From Saccharopolyspora oryzae (lineage in GTDB: Bacteria > Actinomycetota > Actinomycetes > Mycobacteriales > Pseudonocardiaceae): a stretch of 52,304 nt of DNA. The stretch's first letter is position 1; each line of letters begins with the position of its first letter. The notes under the pieces are model-generated. The model ran no database searches. It worked only from the letters and a program-made list of their open reading frames with translations, and was not told where the DNA came from. Where the stretch lies: assembly GCF_027853915.1 (NCBI RefSeq), contig NZ_JAQGLA010000048.1, forward strand, positions 1 through 52,304. The letters are read 5' to 3'. The translations under genes and the position numbers were made by a program. Of this stretch, positions 42,250 through 52,304 are shown piece after piece.

Positions 42250-43374
42250 ATGAAGATCCGCGTGGAACGTGACGGTCTCGCCGACGCCGTCGCTTGGGTC
42301 GCGCGCAGCCTTCCGTCGCGGCCACCGGTTCCGGTGCTGGGCGGCGTGCTGCTCGATGCGAGCTCCGGAGAGGCGCTGACCATCTCCGGCTTCGACTACG
42401 AGGTCTCCGCACAGGTCACCATCGACGCCTCGATCGACGCCAGCGGCAAGACTCTGGTCTCCGGGCGGCTGCTGGCCGACATCACCAAGGCGCTGCCGGC
42501 GCGTCCGGTGGAGCTCACCGTCGACGGCTCGCGCGTCACCATCACCTGCGGCAGCTCCAAGTTCAGCCTGCCGACCATGCCGGTCGAGGACTACCCCGAG
42601 CTGCCCGCGATGCCGGAGCACGCCGGCTCGGTGCCCACCGACCTGTTCGGCGAGGCGGTCGGGCAGGTCGCGGTCGCGGCGGGCAAGGACGAGACGCTGC
42701 CGATGCTCACCGGCATCCGGATGGAGATCAACGCCGACAAGCTGACCATGGTCGCCACCGACCGGTTCCGGCTGGCGATGCGCGAGATCACCTGGGAGCC
42801 GGGCACCACCATCGAGGACACCGCGGTGCTGGTCCCGGCCAAGACGCTGGCCGACTCGGCGAAGACCCTCGGGGCCGGCGCGAGCAAGGTCGAGATCTCG
42901 CTGGCCTCCGGTGACGGACTGCTCGGCCTGTCCGGCACCAAGCGCCGCAACACCACGCGACTGCTGGACGCGGAGTTCCCGAAGTACCGCCAGCTGCTGC
43001 CCGCCGAGAGCGCGGTGACGGCCAACATCCACGTCGGCCCGCTGATCGAGGCGATCAAGCGCGTGTCGCTGGTCGCCGAGCGCGGCACCCAGGTGCGCCT
43101 GGAGTTCTCCGACCGCGTGCTGCGGCTGACCGCTGGTGGCGACGACGAGGGCAGCGCCGAGGAAGAGCTCGCGGTGGAGCTCGCCGGTGAGCCGCTGACC
43201 ATCGCGTTCAACCCGGCCTACCTGCTCGACGGCCTCGGTGCGATGAAGACCGAGCGCGCCCAACTGCAGTTCACGACCTCCAACCGCCCGGCGCTCATCA
43301 AGCCGGTCGACGAGGATGGCAACGTGGCGGAGGGCTACCTCTACCTGCTGATGCCAGTCCGCCTCCCGGGCTGA
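42250..43374 (+). CDS. dnaN: DNA polymerase III beta sliding clamp
   Basis: A 374-aa clamp with three repeated domains, starting [22 protein letters not shown], typical of actinobacterial DnaN. It forms a ring dimer that holds DNA polymerase III and other partners on DNA. The C-terminus [13 protein letters not shown] is the conserved partner-binding end. The ATG at 42250 has AAAGGA upstream; an in-frame ATG at 42226 adds eight non-conserved residues. Confidence 0.97.
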   Translation: MKIRVERDGLADAVAWVARSLPSRPPVPVLGGVLLDASSGEALTISGFDYEVSAQVTIDASIDASGKTLVSGRLLADITKALPARPVELTVDGSRVTITCGSSKFSLPTMPVEDYPELPAMPEHAGSVPTDLFGEAVGQVAVAAGKDETLPMLTGIRMEINADKLTMVATDRFRLAMREITWEPGTTIEDTAVLVPAKTLADSAKTLGAGASKVEISLASGDGLLGLSGTKRRNTTRLLDAEFPKYRQLLPAESAVTANIHVGPLIEAIKRVSLVAERGTQVRLEFSDRVLRLTAGGDDEGSAEEELAVELAGEPLTIAFNPAYLLDGLGAMKTERAQLQFTTSNRPALIKPVDEDGNVAEGYLYLLMPVRLPG

Positions 43375-43543
43375 GCTCAGCACTCCCGCAGCCCCGCCGA
43401 TGGGGCTGGATCACATCCGAAGCCCGGTCCGGCCGGGGCCTGCGCCGTCGGCGGTTAGGCTCCGGTCAGATCGATTCAGCTGGTGCGGTCCCACCTCGCG
43501 CGCCGACCAACCCAGTGGAAACACAGCTCGCAGAGGAGATCCG

Positions 43544-44437
43544 GTGCAACTCGGACTTGTCGGTCTCGGCCGAATGGGTTTCAACATGCGTGAGCGGCTG
43601 CGCGCCGCTGGTCACGACGTCGTCGGTTACGACCGCAATCCCGACGTCAGCGACGTCGCCTCGGTCGCGGAGCTGGTGCAGAAGCTGACCGGCCCGCGGA
43701 TCGTGTGGATCATGGTTCCGCACGGCGACCCGACCCGCCAGACCGTCGAGGAGCTGGCCGGGCTGCTGTCCGCCGGTGACCTGGTGATCGAGGGCGGCAA
43801 CTCGAAGTTCACCGACGACCAGGCCAACGCCGCGCTGCTCGCCGAGAACGGGATCAAGTACGCCGACGTCGGTGTGTCCGGCGGTGTTTGGGGCGCCAAG
43901 AACGGCTACGGCCTGATGGCCGGTGGCGACGCCGAGGACATCGAGCGCGCCATGCCGATCTTCGACGCGCTGCGCCCGGAGGGTCCGCGCGAGGAGGGCT
44001 TCGCGCACGCCGGTCCGGTGGGTGCCGGGCACTACGCGAAGATGGTGCACAACGGCATCGAGTACGGCCTGATGCAGGCCTACGCCGAGGGCTTCGAGCT
44101 GCTGTCCGCCTCGGACGTGGTCACCAACGTGCCCGAGACGATCAAGGCGTGGAGCCGCGGCACCGTGGTCCGCTCCTGGCTGCTGGACCTGCTGGTCCGG
44201 GCGCTGGACGAGGACCCGGAGCTGACCGAGCTGCGCGGGTACGTCAACGACTCCGGCGAGGGGCGCTGGACGGTCGAGGAGTCGATCAACAACGCGGTCC
44301 CGACCCCGGTGATCACCGCGTCGCTGTTCGCCCGCTTCGCCTCCCGCCAGGAGGACTCGCCCGCCATGAAGGCGGTCTCGGCGCTGCGCAACCAGTTCGG
44401 CGGCCACGCCGTCCAGAAGTCCGACTCGGAGAGCTGA
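43544..44437 (+). CDS. gnd: 6-phosphogluconate dehydrogenase (decarboxylating, short form)
   Basis: A 297-aa enzyme of the short, NAD-preferring 6-phosphogluconate dehydrogenase type that yields ribulose-5-phosphate and CO2. N-terminal Rossmann motif [13 protein letters not shown]; substrate residues in [32 protein letters not shown] and the catalytic Lys in [32 protein letters not shown]. The GTG at 43544 follows AGAGGAGA. Its place between dnaN and recF is shared with Streptomyces and several Pseudonocardiales. Confidence 0.95.
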   Translation: MQLGLVGLGRMGFNMRERLRAAGHDVVGYDRNPDVSDVASVAELVQKLTGPRIVWIMVPHGDPTRQTVEELAGLLSAGDLVIEGGNSKFTDDQANAALLAENGIKYADVGVSGGVWGAKNGYGLMAGGDAEDIERAMPIFDALRPEGPREEGFAHAGPVGAGHYAKMVHNGIEYGLMQAYAEGFELLSASDVVTNVPETIKAWSRGTVVRSWLLDLLVRALDEDPELTELRGYVNDSGEGRWTVEESINNAVPTPVITASLFARFASRQEDSPAMKAVSALRNQFGGHAVQKSDSES

Positions 44438-44443
44438 GCACAC

Positions 44444-44485
44444 CCGGTGTTGGGTCGCTTTGTCGACAAATCGACCCAACACCGG
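44444..44485 (+). terminator. Long near-perfect palindrome terminating gnd
   Basis: Arms CCGGTGTTGGGTCG (44444-44457) and CGACCCAACACCGG (44472-44485) are a perfect 14-bp stem, and the loop itself contains TTTGTCGACAAA, so all 42 bp form one palindrome with a single mismatched pair. Confidence 0.85.
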
Positions 44486-44492
44486 AGTTCGG

Positions 44493-44617
44493 GCGAACGG
44501 ACCGTTCACCCCTCTTGACGGAGCGAACGGACTGTTCACCTCACATCCCGCGGCCCGGTGCTGCGTTGCGAACGGACCGTTCACCTCGTAGAGCGTGGCG
44601 GACAGGCCGTTCGCTCC
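44493..44617. repeat. Four GCGAACGGnCnGTTC(A/G)CC palindromic repeats upstream of recF
   Basis: Copies at 44493-44510 and 44568-44585 (GCGAACGGACCGTTCACC), 44523-44540 (one base different) and an inverted, diverged copy at 44600-44617. Spacings are 30, 45 and 32 bp. The dyad GAACGG-A-CCGTTC is 13 bp. A related copy is at 4302. Confidence 0.7.
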
Positions 44618-44688
44618 ACCCCACCGAACCAACCGGAGAACGTGAATCGGTCTCGGGCTGGATCGGCCGACCACTAAGTTGGATCGTC

Positions 44689-45864
44689 GTGTACGTCCGT
44701 CATTTGCAGGTGACCGACTTCCGGTCCTGGCCGCACGCCGACCTGGCCCTGGAGCCGGGGATCACCGCGCTCGTCGGGTCCAACGGGCAGGGCAAGACGA
44801 ACCTGGTCGAGGCCGTCGGCTACGTCGCCACCCTCGGTTCGCACCGCGTCGCCAGCGATGCGCCGCTGGTCCGCGAGGGTGCGGGGCGCGCGGTGGTGCG
44901 CGCTGCCGTGGTCAACGGCGGTCGCGAGCTGCTGGTCGAACTGGAGATCACGCCGGGCAAGGCCAACCGCGCCCGGATCAACCGCGGCGCTGCCGCCAAG
45001 CCCCGCGACGTGCTGGGGATCCTGCGCACCGTGCTGTTCGCGCCGGAAGACCTGTCGATCGTCCGCGGCGACCCGGGCGAACGCCGCCGGTTCCTCGACG
45101 AGCTGCTGGTCTCCCGCGCGCCGCGGTTCGCGGGCGTGCGCTCCGACTACGAGCGGGTGCTCAAGCAGCGCAGCGCGCTGCTGAAGTCCGCGGGGGCTGC
45201 GAAGCGCGGCGGGGCCAAAGCGGATCTGCGGACGCTGGAGGTCTGGGACGGGCACCTGGCGCGCTACGGCGCGGAGCTGCTGGCCGGTCGGTTGGACCTC
45301 GTCGCTGCCATCGCACCCCACGTGACCAGCGCTTACGCCAACGTCGCTGCGACCGACGAGGCCACCATGCCGTCGAGCCGGGTCGCTTCCCTGCGCTACC
45401 GCAGCAGCCTCGGCGCCTCGCTGCCGGAGGGCTACGGCGAGCCGATGGGCAAGGAAGCCGACGTCGAGGTGCTGGAGGCCGCGCTGCTCGAGGAGCTGGC
45501 GCGGGTCCGGCCGCAGGAGATCGAGCGCGGCGTGTCGCTGGTCGGTCCGCACCGCGACGACCTGGAGCTGCTGCTCGGCGAGCTGCCCGCCAAGGGCTAC
45601 GCCAGCCACGGCGAATCGTGGTCCTTCGTACTGGCGTTGCGGCTGGCTTCCTACCACCTGCTCACCGAGGATGGCGCCGAACCGGTGCTGATCCTGGACG
45701 ACGTCTTCGCCGAGCTGGACCGGCGCCGGCGGTCCCGGCTGGCCGAGCTGGTCGCCGGGGCCGAGCAGGTGCTGGTGACCGCGGCGGTCGCCGAGGACGT
45801 GCCGCCGGAGCTCGCCGGCGTGCGATACGACGTCCGCGAAGGCGAGGTGCGACGTGTCCAGTGA
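44689..45864 (+). CDS. recF: DNA replication and repair protein RecF
   Basis: A 391-aa SMC-like ATPase that helps load RecA at gaps. Starts [20 protein letters not shown]; Walker A is [10 protein letters not shown] (Lys36); [24 protein letters not shown] is the conserved insert; signature and Walker B are [23 protein letters not shown] and [20 protein letters not shown] at 44689. It overlaps dciA by 11 bases. Confidence 0.96.
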   Translation: MYVRHLQVTDFRSWPHADLALEPGITALVGSNGQGKTNLVEAVGYVATLGSHRVASDAPLVREGAGRAVVRAAVVNGGRELLVELEITPGKANRARINRGAAAKPRDVLGILRTVLFAPEDLSIVRGDPGERRRFLDELLVSRAPRFAGVRSDYERVLKQRSALLKSAGAAKRGGAKADLRTLEVWDGHLARYGAELLAGRLDLVAAIAPHVTSAYANVAATDEATMPSSRVASLRYRSSLGASLPEGYGEPMGKEADVEVLEAALLEELARVRPQEIERGVSLVGPHRDDLELLLGELPAKGYASHGESWSFVLALRLASYHLLTEDGAEPVLILDDVFAELDRRRRSRLAELVAGAEQVLVTAAVAEDVPPELAGVRYDVREGEVRRVQ

Positions 45865-46504
45865 CCGCGCGCGATCTGCCGGTGCACCCAGCGTGACCGA
45901 GGACACCACTCGGTCCACGGATCTACCCACACCTGGGGATAACTCTGTGGATGGTGTGGATAACTCGACGCCACCGGGCGAGGCCGCCGGAGCCGGGGAT
46001 GGTCCCGGGTTGAGTGGCCCCGATCTGGCACGCGCCGCGCTGCAGGCCGCCCGCGAGCAGTCCGCGGCCCGCCGCAAGGCGCTCAAGAAGAAGGGCGGCA
46101 AGATCCGCCCACGTCGACGTCGTGGCTGGTCGGGGCCCGGTCCGGACGATCGGGACCCGCAGCCGCTGGGTCGGCTGGCGGCCCGCATCGCCTCCGAGCA
46201 CGGCTGGACCGAGCACCTCTCCGGGGGCCAGGTGTTCGCGAAGTGGTCCTCGCTGGTCGGCGCCGACGTCGCCGAGCACACCAAACCGGTGGCGCTCAAG
46301 GACGGCGAGCTCACCGTCCAAGCCCAGTCCACCGCCTGGGCCACCCAGCTGCGGCTGCTGCAGCGGCAGATCCTCAAGCGGATCAGCGACGGAGTCGGCC
46401 GCGACGTGGTCCGTCGCATCAAGGTGCAGGGGCCGGCCGCGCCCAGCTGGCGACACGGCCCGCGGCACGTCCCCGGCCGCGGCCCGCGCGACACCTACGG
46501 TTGA
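45854..46504 (+). CDS. dciA: DciA-family (DUF721) helicase-loading protein
   Basis: A 216-aa protein with a disordered, acidic then basic N-terminus ([15 protein letters not shown]) and a C-terminal DUF721 domain ([64 protein letters not shown]). DciA interacts with and loads the replicative helicase DnaB in bacteria lacking DnaC/DnaI. It equals Rv0004. GTG at 45854 overlaps the recF stop; a GTG at 45893 is an alternative. The N-terminal segment [13 protein letters not shown] is encoded by tandem DnaA boxes. Confidence 0.88.
   Translation: MSSDRARSAGAPSVTEDTTRSTDLPTPGDNSVDGVDNSTPPGEAAGAGDGPGLSGPDLARAALQAAREQSAARRKALKKKGGKIRPRRRRGWSGPGPDDRDPQPLGRLAARIASEHGWTEHLSGGQVFAKWSSLVGADVAEHTKPVALKDGELTVQAQSTAWATQLRLLQRQILKRISDGVGRDVVRRIKVQGPAAPSWRHGPRHVPGRGPRDTYG
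45934..45963 (-). promoter_or_regulatory. Three tandem DnaA boxes inside the dciA coding sequence
   Basis: TGGGGATAA (45934-45942), TGTGGATGG (45946-45954) and TGTGGATAA (45955-45963, perfect), all in one orientation. They lie in the low-complexity N-terminal part of dciA. Confidence 0.6.
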
Positions 46505-48916
<2,412 letters not shown>

Positions 48917-48966
48917 CGCCGACGCGCAGGCCAACCACCGAACTCTCCGAATAGCAAGGGACGAGC

Positions 48967-51462
48967 ATGACGGAAATCCTGCCGCCGGAACACGGCCGGA
49001 TCGAACCGGTCGAACTCCAGCAGGAGATGCAGAACTCCTACATCAACTACGCGATGAGCGTCATCGTCGCGCGCGCCCTCCCGGACGTGCGCGACGGGCT
49101 CAAGCCGGTGCACCGGCGCGTGCTGTACGCGATGTACGATTCGGGCTTCCGCCCGGACCGCGGGTACGTGAAGTGCTCCCGCGTCGTCGGCGACGTGATG
49201 GGCAACTACCACCCGCACGGCGACTCGGCGATCTACGACACCCTGGTCCGCCTGGCCCAGCCGTGGTCGATGCGCCACCCGCTGATCGACGGGCAGGGCA
49301 ACTTCGGTTCGCCCGGCAACGACCCGGCCGCGGCCATGCGGTACACCGAGTCGCGGCTGGCCCCGTTGGCGATGCACATGCTCGCCGACATCGAAGAGGA
49401 CACCGTCGACTTCTCCGACAACTACGACGGGCGCACCCAGGAGCCCGACGTGCTGCCGTCGCGGTTCCCGAACCTGCTGGTCAACGGCGGTGGCGGGATC
49501 GCGGTCGGAATGGCGACCAACATCCCGCCGCACAACCTGCGCGAGGTCGCCGACGGCGTCGTCTGGGCGCTGGAGAACCCCGAGGCCGACGACGAGCAGC
49601 TGCTCGAGGCCCTGATGGCGCGGATCAAGGGGCCGGACTTCCCGACCCACGCCCAGATCCTGGGCACCAACGCCATCGCGGACGCCTACCGCACCGGCCG
49701 CGGCTCCATCAAGATGCGGGCCGTCGTCACCATCGAGGAGGACAGCAAGGGGCGCACCACGCTGGTCGTCACCGAGCTGCCCTACCAGGTCAACCCGGAC
49801 AACCTCATCGAGAACATCGCCTCGATGCACCGGGAAGGCAAGATCACCGGCATCTCGGACATCGCCGACGAGTCCAACAGCCGCCGCGGCATGCGGATCG
49901 TCGTCACGCTCAAGCGCGACGCGATCCCGAAGGTGGTGCTGAACAACCTCTACAAGCACACCCAGCTGCAGACGACCTTCGGCGTCAACATGCTGGCCCT
50001 GGTCGACGGCGTGCCGCGCACGCTGCGGCTCGACCAGACGATCCGGTACTACGTCAAGCACCAGGTCGAGGTCATCGTCCGGCGCACCAAGTACCGGCTG
50101 AAGAAGGCCGAGGAGCGCGCCCACGTCCTGCGCGGTCTGGTCAAGGCGCTGGACATGCTGGACGAGGTCATCGCCCTGATCCGGCGCTCGCCCACGGTGG
50201 ACGACGCGCGCACCGGCCTGATCGAGCTGCTCGACGTCGACGAGATCCAGGCCAACGCGATCCTGGAGATGCAGCTGCGCCGCCTGGCCGCCCTGGAGCG
50301 CCAGAAGATCATCGACCAGCTGGCCGAGATCGAGCGGGAGATCGAGGACCTCAAGGACATCCTCGCCAAGCCCGAGCGCCAGCGGCAGATCATCCGCGAC
50401 GAGCTGATGGAGATCGTCGACAAGTACGGCGAGGACCGGCGCACCAAGATCGTCCCGTTCGAGGGCGAGGTCTCCATGGAAGACCTCATCGCCGAAGAGG
50501 ACGTGGTCGTCACCATCACCCGCACCGGGTACGCGAAGCGGACCCGCACCGACCTGTACCGGGCGCAGAAGCGCGGCGGCAAGGGAGTGCAGGGCGCGGC
50601 GCTGAAGCAGGACGACATCGTGTCGCACTTCTTCGTCTGCTCGACCCACGACTGGATCCTGTTCTTCACCAACAAGGGCCGGGTCTACCGGGCGAAGGCC
50701 TACGAGCTGCCGGAGGCCAACCGCACGGCCCGCGGCCAGCACGTGGCCAACCTGCTGGCGTTCCAGCCGGACGAGCAGATCGCCCAGGTCATGCAGATCA
50801 AGGACTACACCGCGGCCCCGTACCTGGTGCTGGCCACCAAGAAGGGGCTCGTCAAGAAGTCCAGGCTGACCGATTTCGATTCCAACCGATCGGGTGGTCT
50901 CATCGGCGTCAACCTGAAGGAGGACGACGAGCTGGTCGGCGCGGTGCTGTGCTCCTCCGACGACGACCTGCTGCTGGTGTCCGCCGAAGGCCAGTCGATC
51001 CGGTTCCACGCCACCGACGACGCGCTGCGCCCGATGGGCCGCGCCACCTCGGGTGTGCTGGGCATGCGGTTCAACGACGGTGACGAGCTGCTGGCCATGG
51101 GCGTCGTGCGCGAGGACCGGTACGTGCTGGTCGCCACCGATCGGGGCTACGCCAAGCGCACCCAGATCGACGACTACCCGGTGCAGGGTCGCGGCGGAAA
51201 GGGTGTGCTGACTCTCCAGCACGACAACAAGCGTGGCAGGCTGGTGGGGGCGCTCATCGTCGAACTCGACGACGAGCTCTACGCGATCACCTCGAGCGGT
51301 GGGGTCATCCGCACCACCGCCAAGGAGGTGCGCAAGGCCGGCAGGCAGACGAAGGGGGTTCGTCTGATGAACCTCGACGAGGGTTCCGCGTTGGTGGCCA
51401 TCGCGCGCAACGCCGACGAAGCCGTCGACCCGGACGCTGCGGGGCCGGAGCAGCAGAAGTAA
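48967..51462 (+). CDS. gyrA: DNA gyrase subunit A
   Basis: An 831-aa breakage-reunion subunit. The catalytic tyrosine is Tyr126 in [10 protein letters not shown]. The quinolone-resistance region reads [16 protein letters not shown], with Ser87 and Asp91 at the positions of E. coli Ser83 and Asp87, the susceptible form; M. tuberculosis has Ala at that Ser position. The C-terminal wrapping domain has the GyrA box RGGKGV (residues about 538-543; a second similar GRGGKGV later). ATG at 48967. Confidence 0.98.
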   Translation: MTEILPPEHGRIEPVELQQEMQNSYINYAMSVIVARALPDVRDGLKPVHRRVLYAMYDSGFRPDRGYVKCSRVVGDVMGNYHPHGDSAIYDTLVRLAQPWSMRHPLIDGQGNFGSPGNDPAAAMRYTESRLAPLAMHMLADIEEDTVDFSDNYDGRTQEPDVLPSRFPNLLVNGGGGIAVGMATNIPPHNLREVADGVVWALENPEADDEQLLEALMARIKGPDFPTHAQILGTNAIADAYRTGRGSIKMRAVVTIEEDSKGRTTLVVTELPYQVNPDNLIENIASMHREGKITGISDIADESNSRRGMRIVVTLKRDAIPKVVLNNLYKHTQLQTTFGVNMLALVDGVPRTLRLDQTIRYYVKHQVEVIVRRTKYRLKKAEERAHVLRGLVKALDMLDEVIALIRRSPTVDDARTGLIELLDVDEIQANAILEMQLRRLAALERQKIIDQLAEIEREIEDLKDILAKPERQRQIIRDELMEIVDKYGEDRRTKIVPFEGEVSMEDLIAEEDVVVTITRTGYAKRTRTDLYRAQKRGGKGVQGAALKQDDIVSHFFVCSTHDWILFFTNKGRVYRAKAYELPEANRTARGQHVANLLAFQPDEQIAQVMQIKDYTAAPYLVLATKKGLVKKSRLTDFDSNRSGGLIGVNLKEDDELVGAVLCSSDDDLLLVSAEGQSIRFHATDDALRPMGRATSGVLGMRFNDGDELLAMGVVREDRYVLVATDRGYAKRTQIDDYPVQGRGGKGVLTLQHDNKRGRLVGALIVELDDELYAITSSGGVIRTTAKEVRKAGRQTKGVRLMNLDEGSALVAIARNADEAVDPDAAGPEQQK

Positions 51463-51513
51463 CACTGTGGGAGACCACGCCGCACACCGCCGACGATCAC
51501 CGAAGGATCGCTC

Positions 51514-52281
51514 GTGACATCTTCCGAGAAGCCGGAGTCCTCGGGCCCGCAGGACGCGGACCAGGCTTCGGTCAGCACGCAGACAGTCGACAGCACCGCC
51601 GAGGCGGACACCGAATCCGGCTCGGCGGCCGCGGAGGCCGCCAGCGGTGAGGAGCTGAACGGCACGGAAACGCCGCCGCCGTGGCAGCGCGCGTCGGCGT
51701 CGGCGTCCGGGGCGGAAGGCACCGATTCCACCCCGGGCACCCCGGTGCCGGACGTCGACGACACGCAGACCATCCCGAAGCAGTTCGCGGACCAGGAGAC
51801 CGTGCGCACCAAGGTGCCGCAGTCGGCCCGGACCACGGTGTCGTTCACCGGGGCCGGCGCCGGGTCCGGGAGCAGCGCGCGCAACGCGTCGACCCCGTCG
51901 GCGCGACGCCCCAGCCGGGGACCGCGCCGGGCCAGCCTGCAGGTCAAGCGGGTCGACCCGTGGTCGGTGCTGAAGCTCGCGCTGGTGCTCAGCGTGGCGC
52001 TGTTCTTCGTCTGGATGATCGCGGTGGCGGTGCTCTACGGCGTGCTCGACGGCATGGGCGTGTGGGAGCAGCTCAACGGCACCTTCAGCGAGCTGACCCA
52101 GCCCGACGACGCGGCCGCCGAGCCGTTGATCAGCGCCGCCAGGGTGTTCGGGGTCGCCTCGATCATCGGCGCGATCAACATCGTGCTGGTGACCGCGCTG
52201 GCGACGGTGGCCGCGTTCATCTACAACGTGGCCGCCGACTTCGCCGGCGGCGTCGAGATCACCCTGTCCGAGCGGGAGTGA
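51514..52281 (+). CDS. DUF3566 transmembrane protein (Rv0007-like)
   Basis: A 255-aa protein with a long disordered, acidic Ser/Thr-rich N-terminus (1-130), then a basic segment (RRPSRGPRRASLQVKRVDPWSVLKLAL) leading into transmembrane helix 1 (about 153-176) and helix 2 (about 205-235), ending NVAADFAGGVEITLSERE. Function unknown; always placed after gyrA in related actinobacteria. GTG at 51514 with AAGGAT upstream. In mycobacteria the tRNA-Ile and tRNA-Ala genes follow; they are outside this window. Confidence 0.88.
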   Translation: MTSSEKPESSGPQDADQASVSTQTVDSTAEADTESGSAAAEAASGEELNGTETPPPWQRASASASGAEGTDSTPGTPVPDVDDTQTIPKQFADQETVRTKVPQSARTTVSFTGAGAGSGSSARNASTPSARRPSRGPRRASLQVKRVDPWSVLKLALVLSVALFFVWMIAVAVLYGVLDGMGVWEQLNGTFSELTQPDDAAAEPLISAARVFGVASIIGAINIVLVTALATVAAFIYNVAADFAGGVEITLSERE

Positions 52282-52304
52282 GCCGCTGACGTGGCGATTC
52301 CGGT

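Noticed and set aside
44493..44617. Possible CRISPR-like array of GCGAACGGACCGTTCACC repeats
   Set aside because: Spacing is irregular (30, 45, 32 bp), one copy is inverted, spacers are too short and no cas genes are near.

Overview
The window is about 52 kb of very GC-rich actinobacterial chromosome carrying the replication origin. From about 16.8 kb to the right end, gene order follows the Mycobacterium tuberculosis origin locus: cca (pcnA), mutT4-like Nudix, DUF6049 protein, murJ, sigM, anti-sigma factor, trxB, trxA, cwlM, an Rv3916c-like acetyltransferase, parB, parA, rsmG, jag, yidC, yidD, rnpA, rpmH, dnaA, oriC, dnaN, (gnd), recF, dciA, gyrB, gyrA and an Rv0007-like protein. The gnd gene between dnaN and recF, the separate murJ and pseudokinase genes, an aminotransferase and a Ddl-type ligase inserted before parB, and a mycoredoxin suggest a member of the Pseudonocardiales, possibly Saccharopolyspora or a relative. 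The genus is an inference from gene content and is not proven.

Layout. 0-16 kb is accessory or housekeeping: a truncated M50-type membrane protease, a BTAD-type regulator, PTS enzyme I under a DasR-type operator, a small orphan ORF, mycoredoxin, a TetR regulator, a secreted protein of unknown function, a large acyl-CoA oxidase-like flavoenzyme facing a MerR-PP2C fusion protein, leuS, a secreted phytase-like esterase, an SdpI-family membrane protein and CorA. 16-29.5 kb holds a DnaA-box cluster, yqgE, cca, and then the rightward chain from Nudix to cwlM, which combines envelope assembly (MurJ, pseudokinase, CwlM) with redox and ECF sigma functions (SigM, anti-sigma factor, TrxB, TrxA). 29.5-33 kb is the acetyltransferase/aminotransferase/Ddl block. 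32.8-36 kb is the leftward rsmG-parA-parB operon with four perfect parS sites and one degenerate one. 36-38.5 kb is the leftward rpmH-rnpA-yidD-yidC-jag operon. 38.5-42.2 kb is dnaA and oriC. 42.2-52.3 kb is the rightward dnaN-gnd-recF-dciA-gyrB-gyrA-DUF3566 series.

How it works together. DnaA acts on boxes in oriC, in its own promoter region, in a tight cluster 25 kb to the left, and on boxes buried in the dciA reading frame. ParB loads on parS sites around its own operon, two of which are encoded inside parA and parB as the peptide VSRET. trxBA carries a textbook SigR-type promoter and mycoredoxin a weaker one, so a thiol-stress regulon is likely. Much of the unexplained signal is in palindromic elements: CAGTTTCAATTGAAACTG copies, GCAAATTC-type hairpins, GAACGGnCCGTTC repeats, and three roughly 53-bp elements spaced about 185 bp apart beside oriC. 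No tRNA, rRNA, CRISPR array or insertion sequence was recognised.
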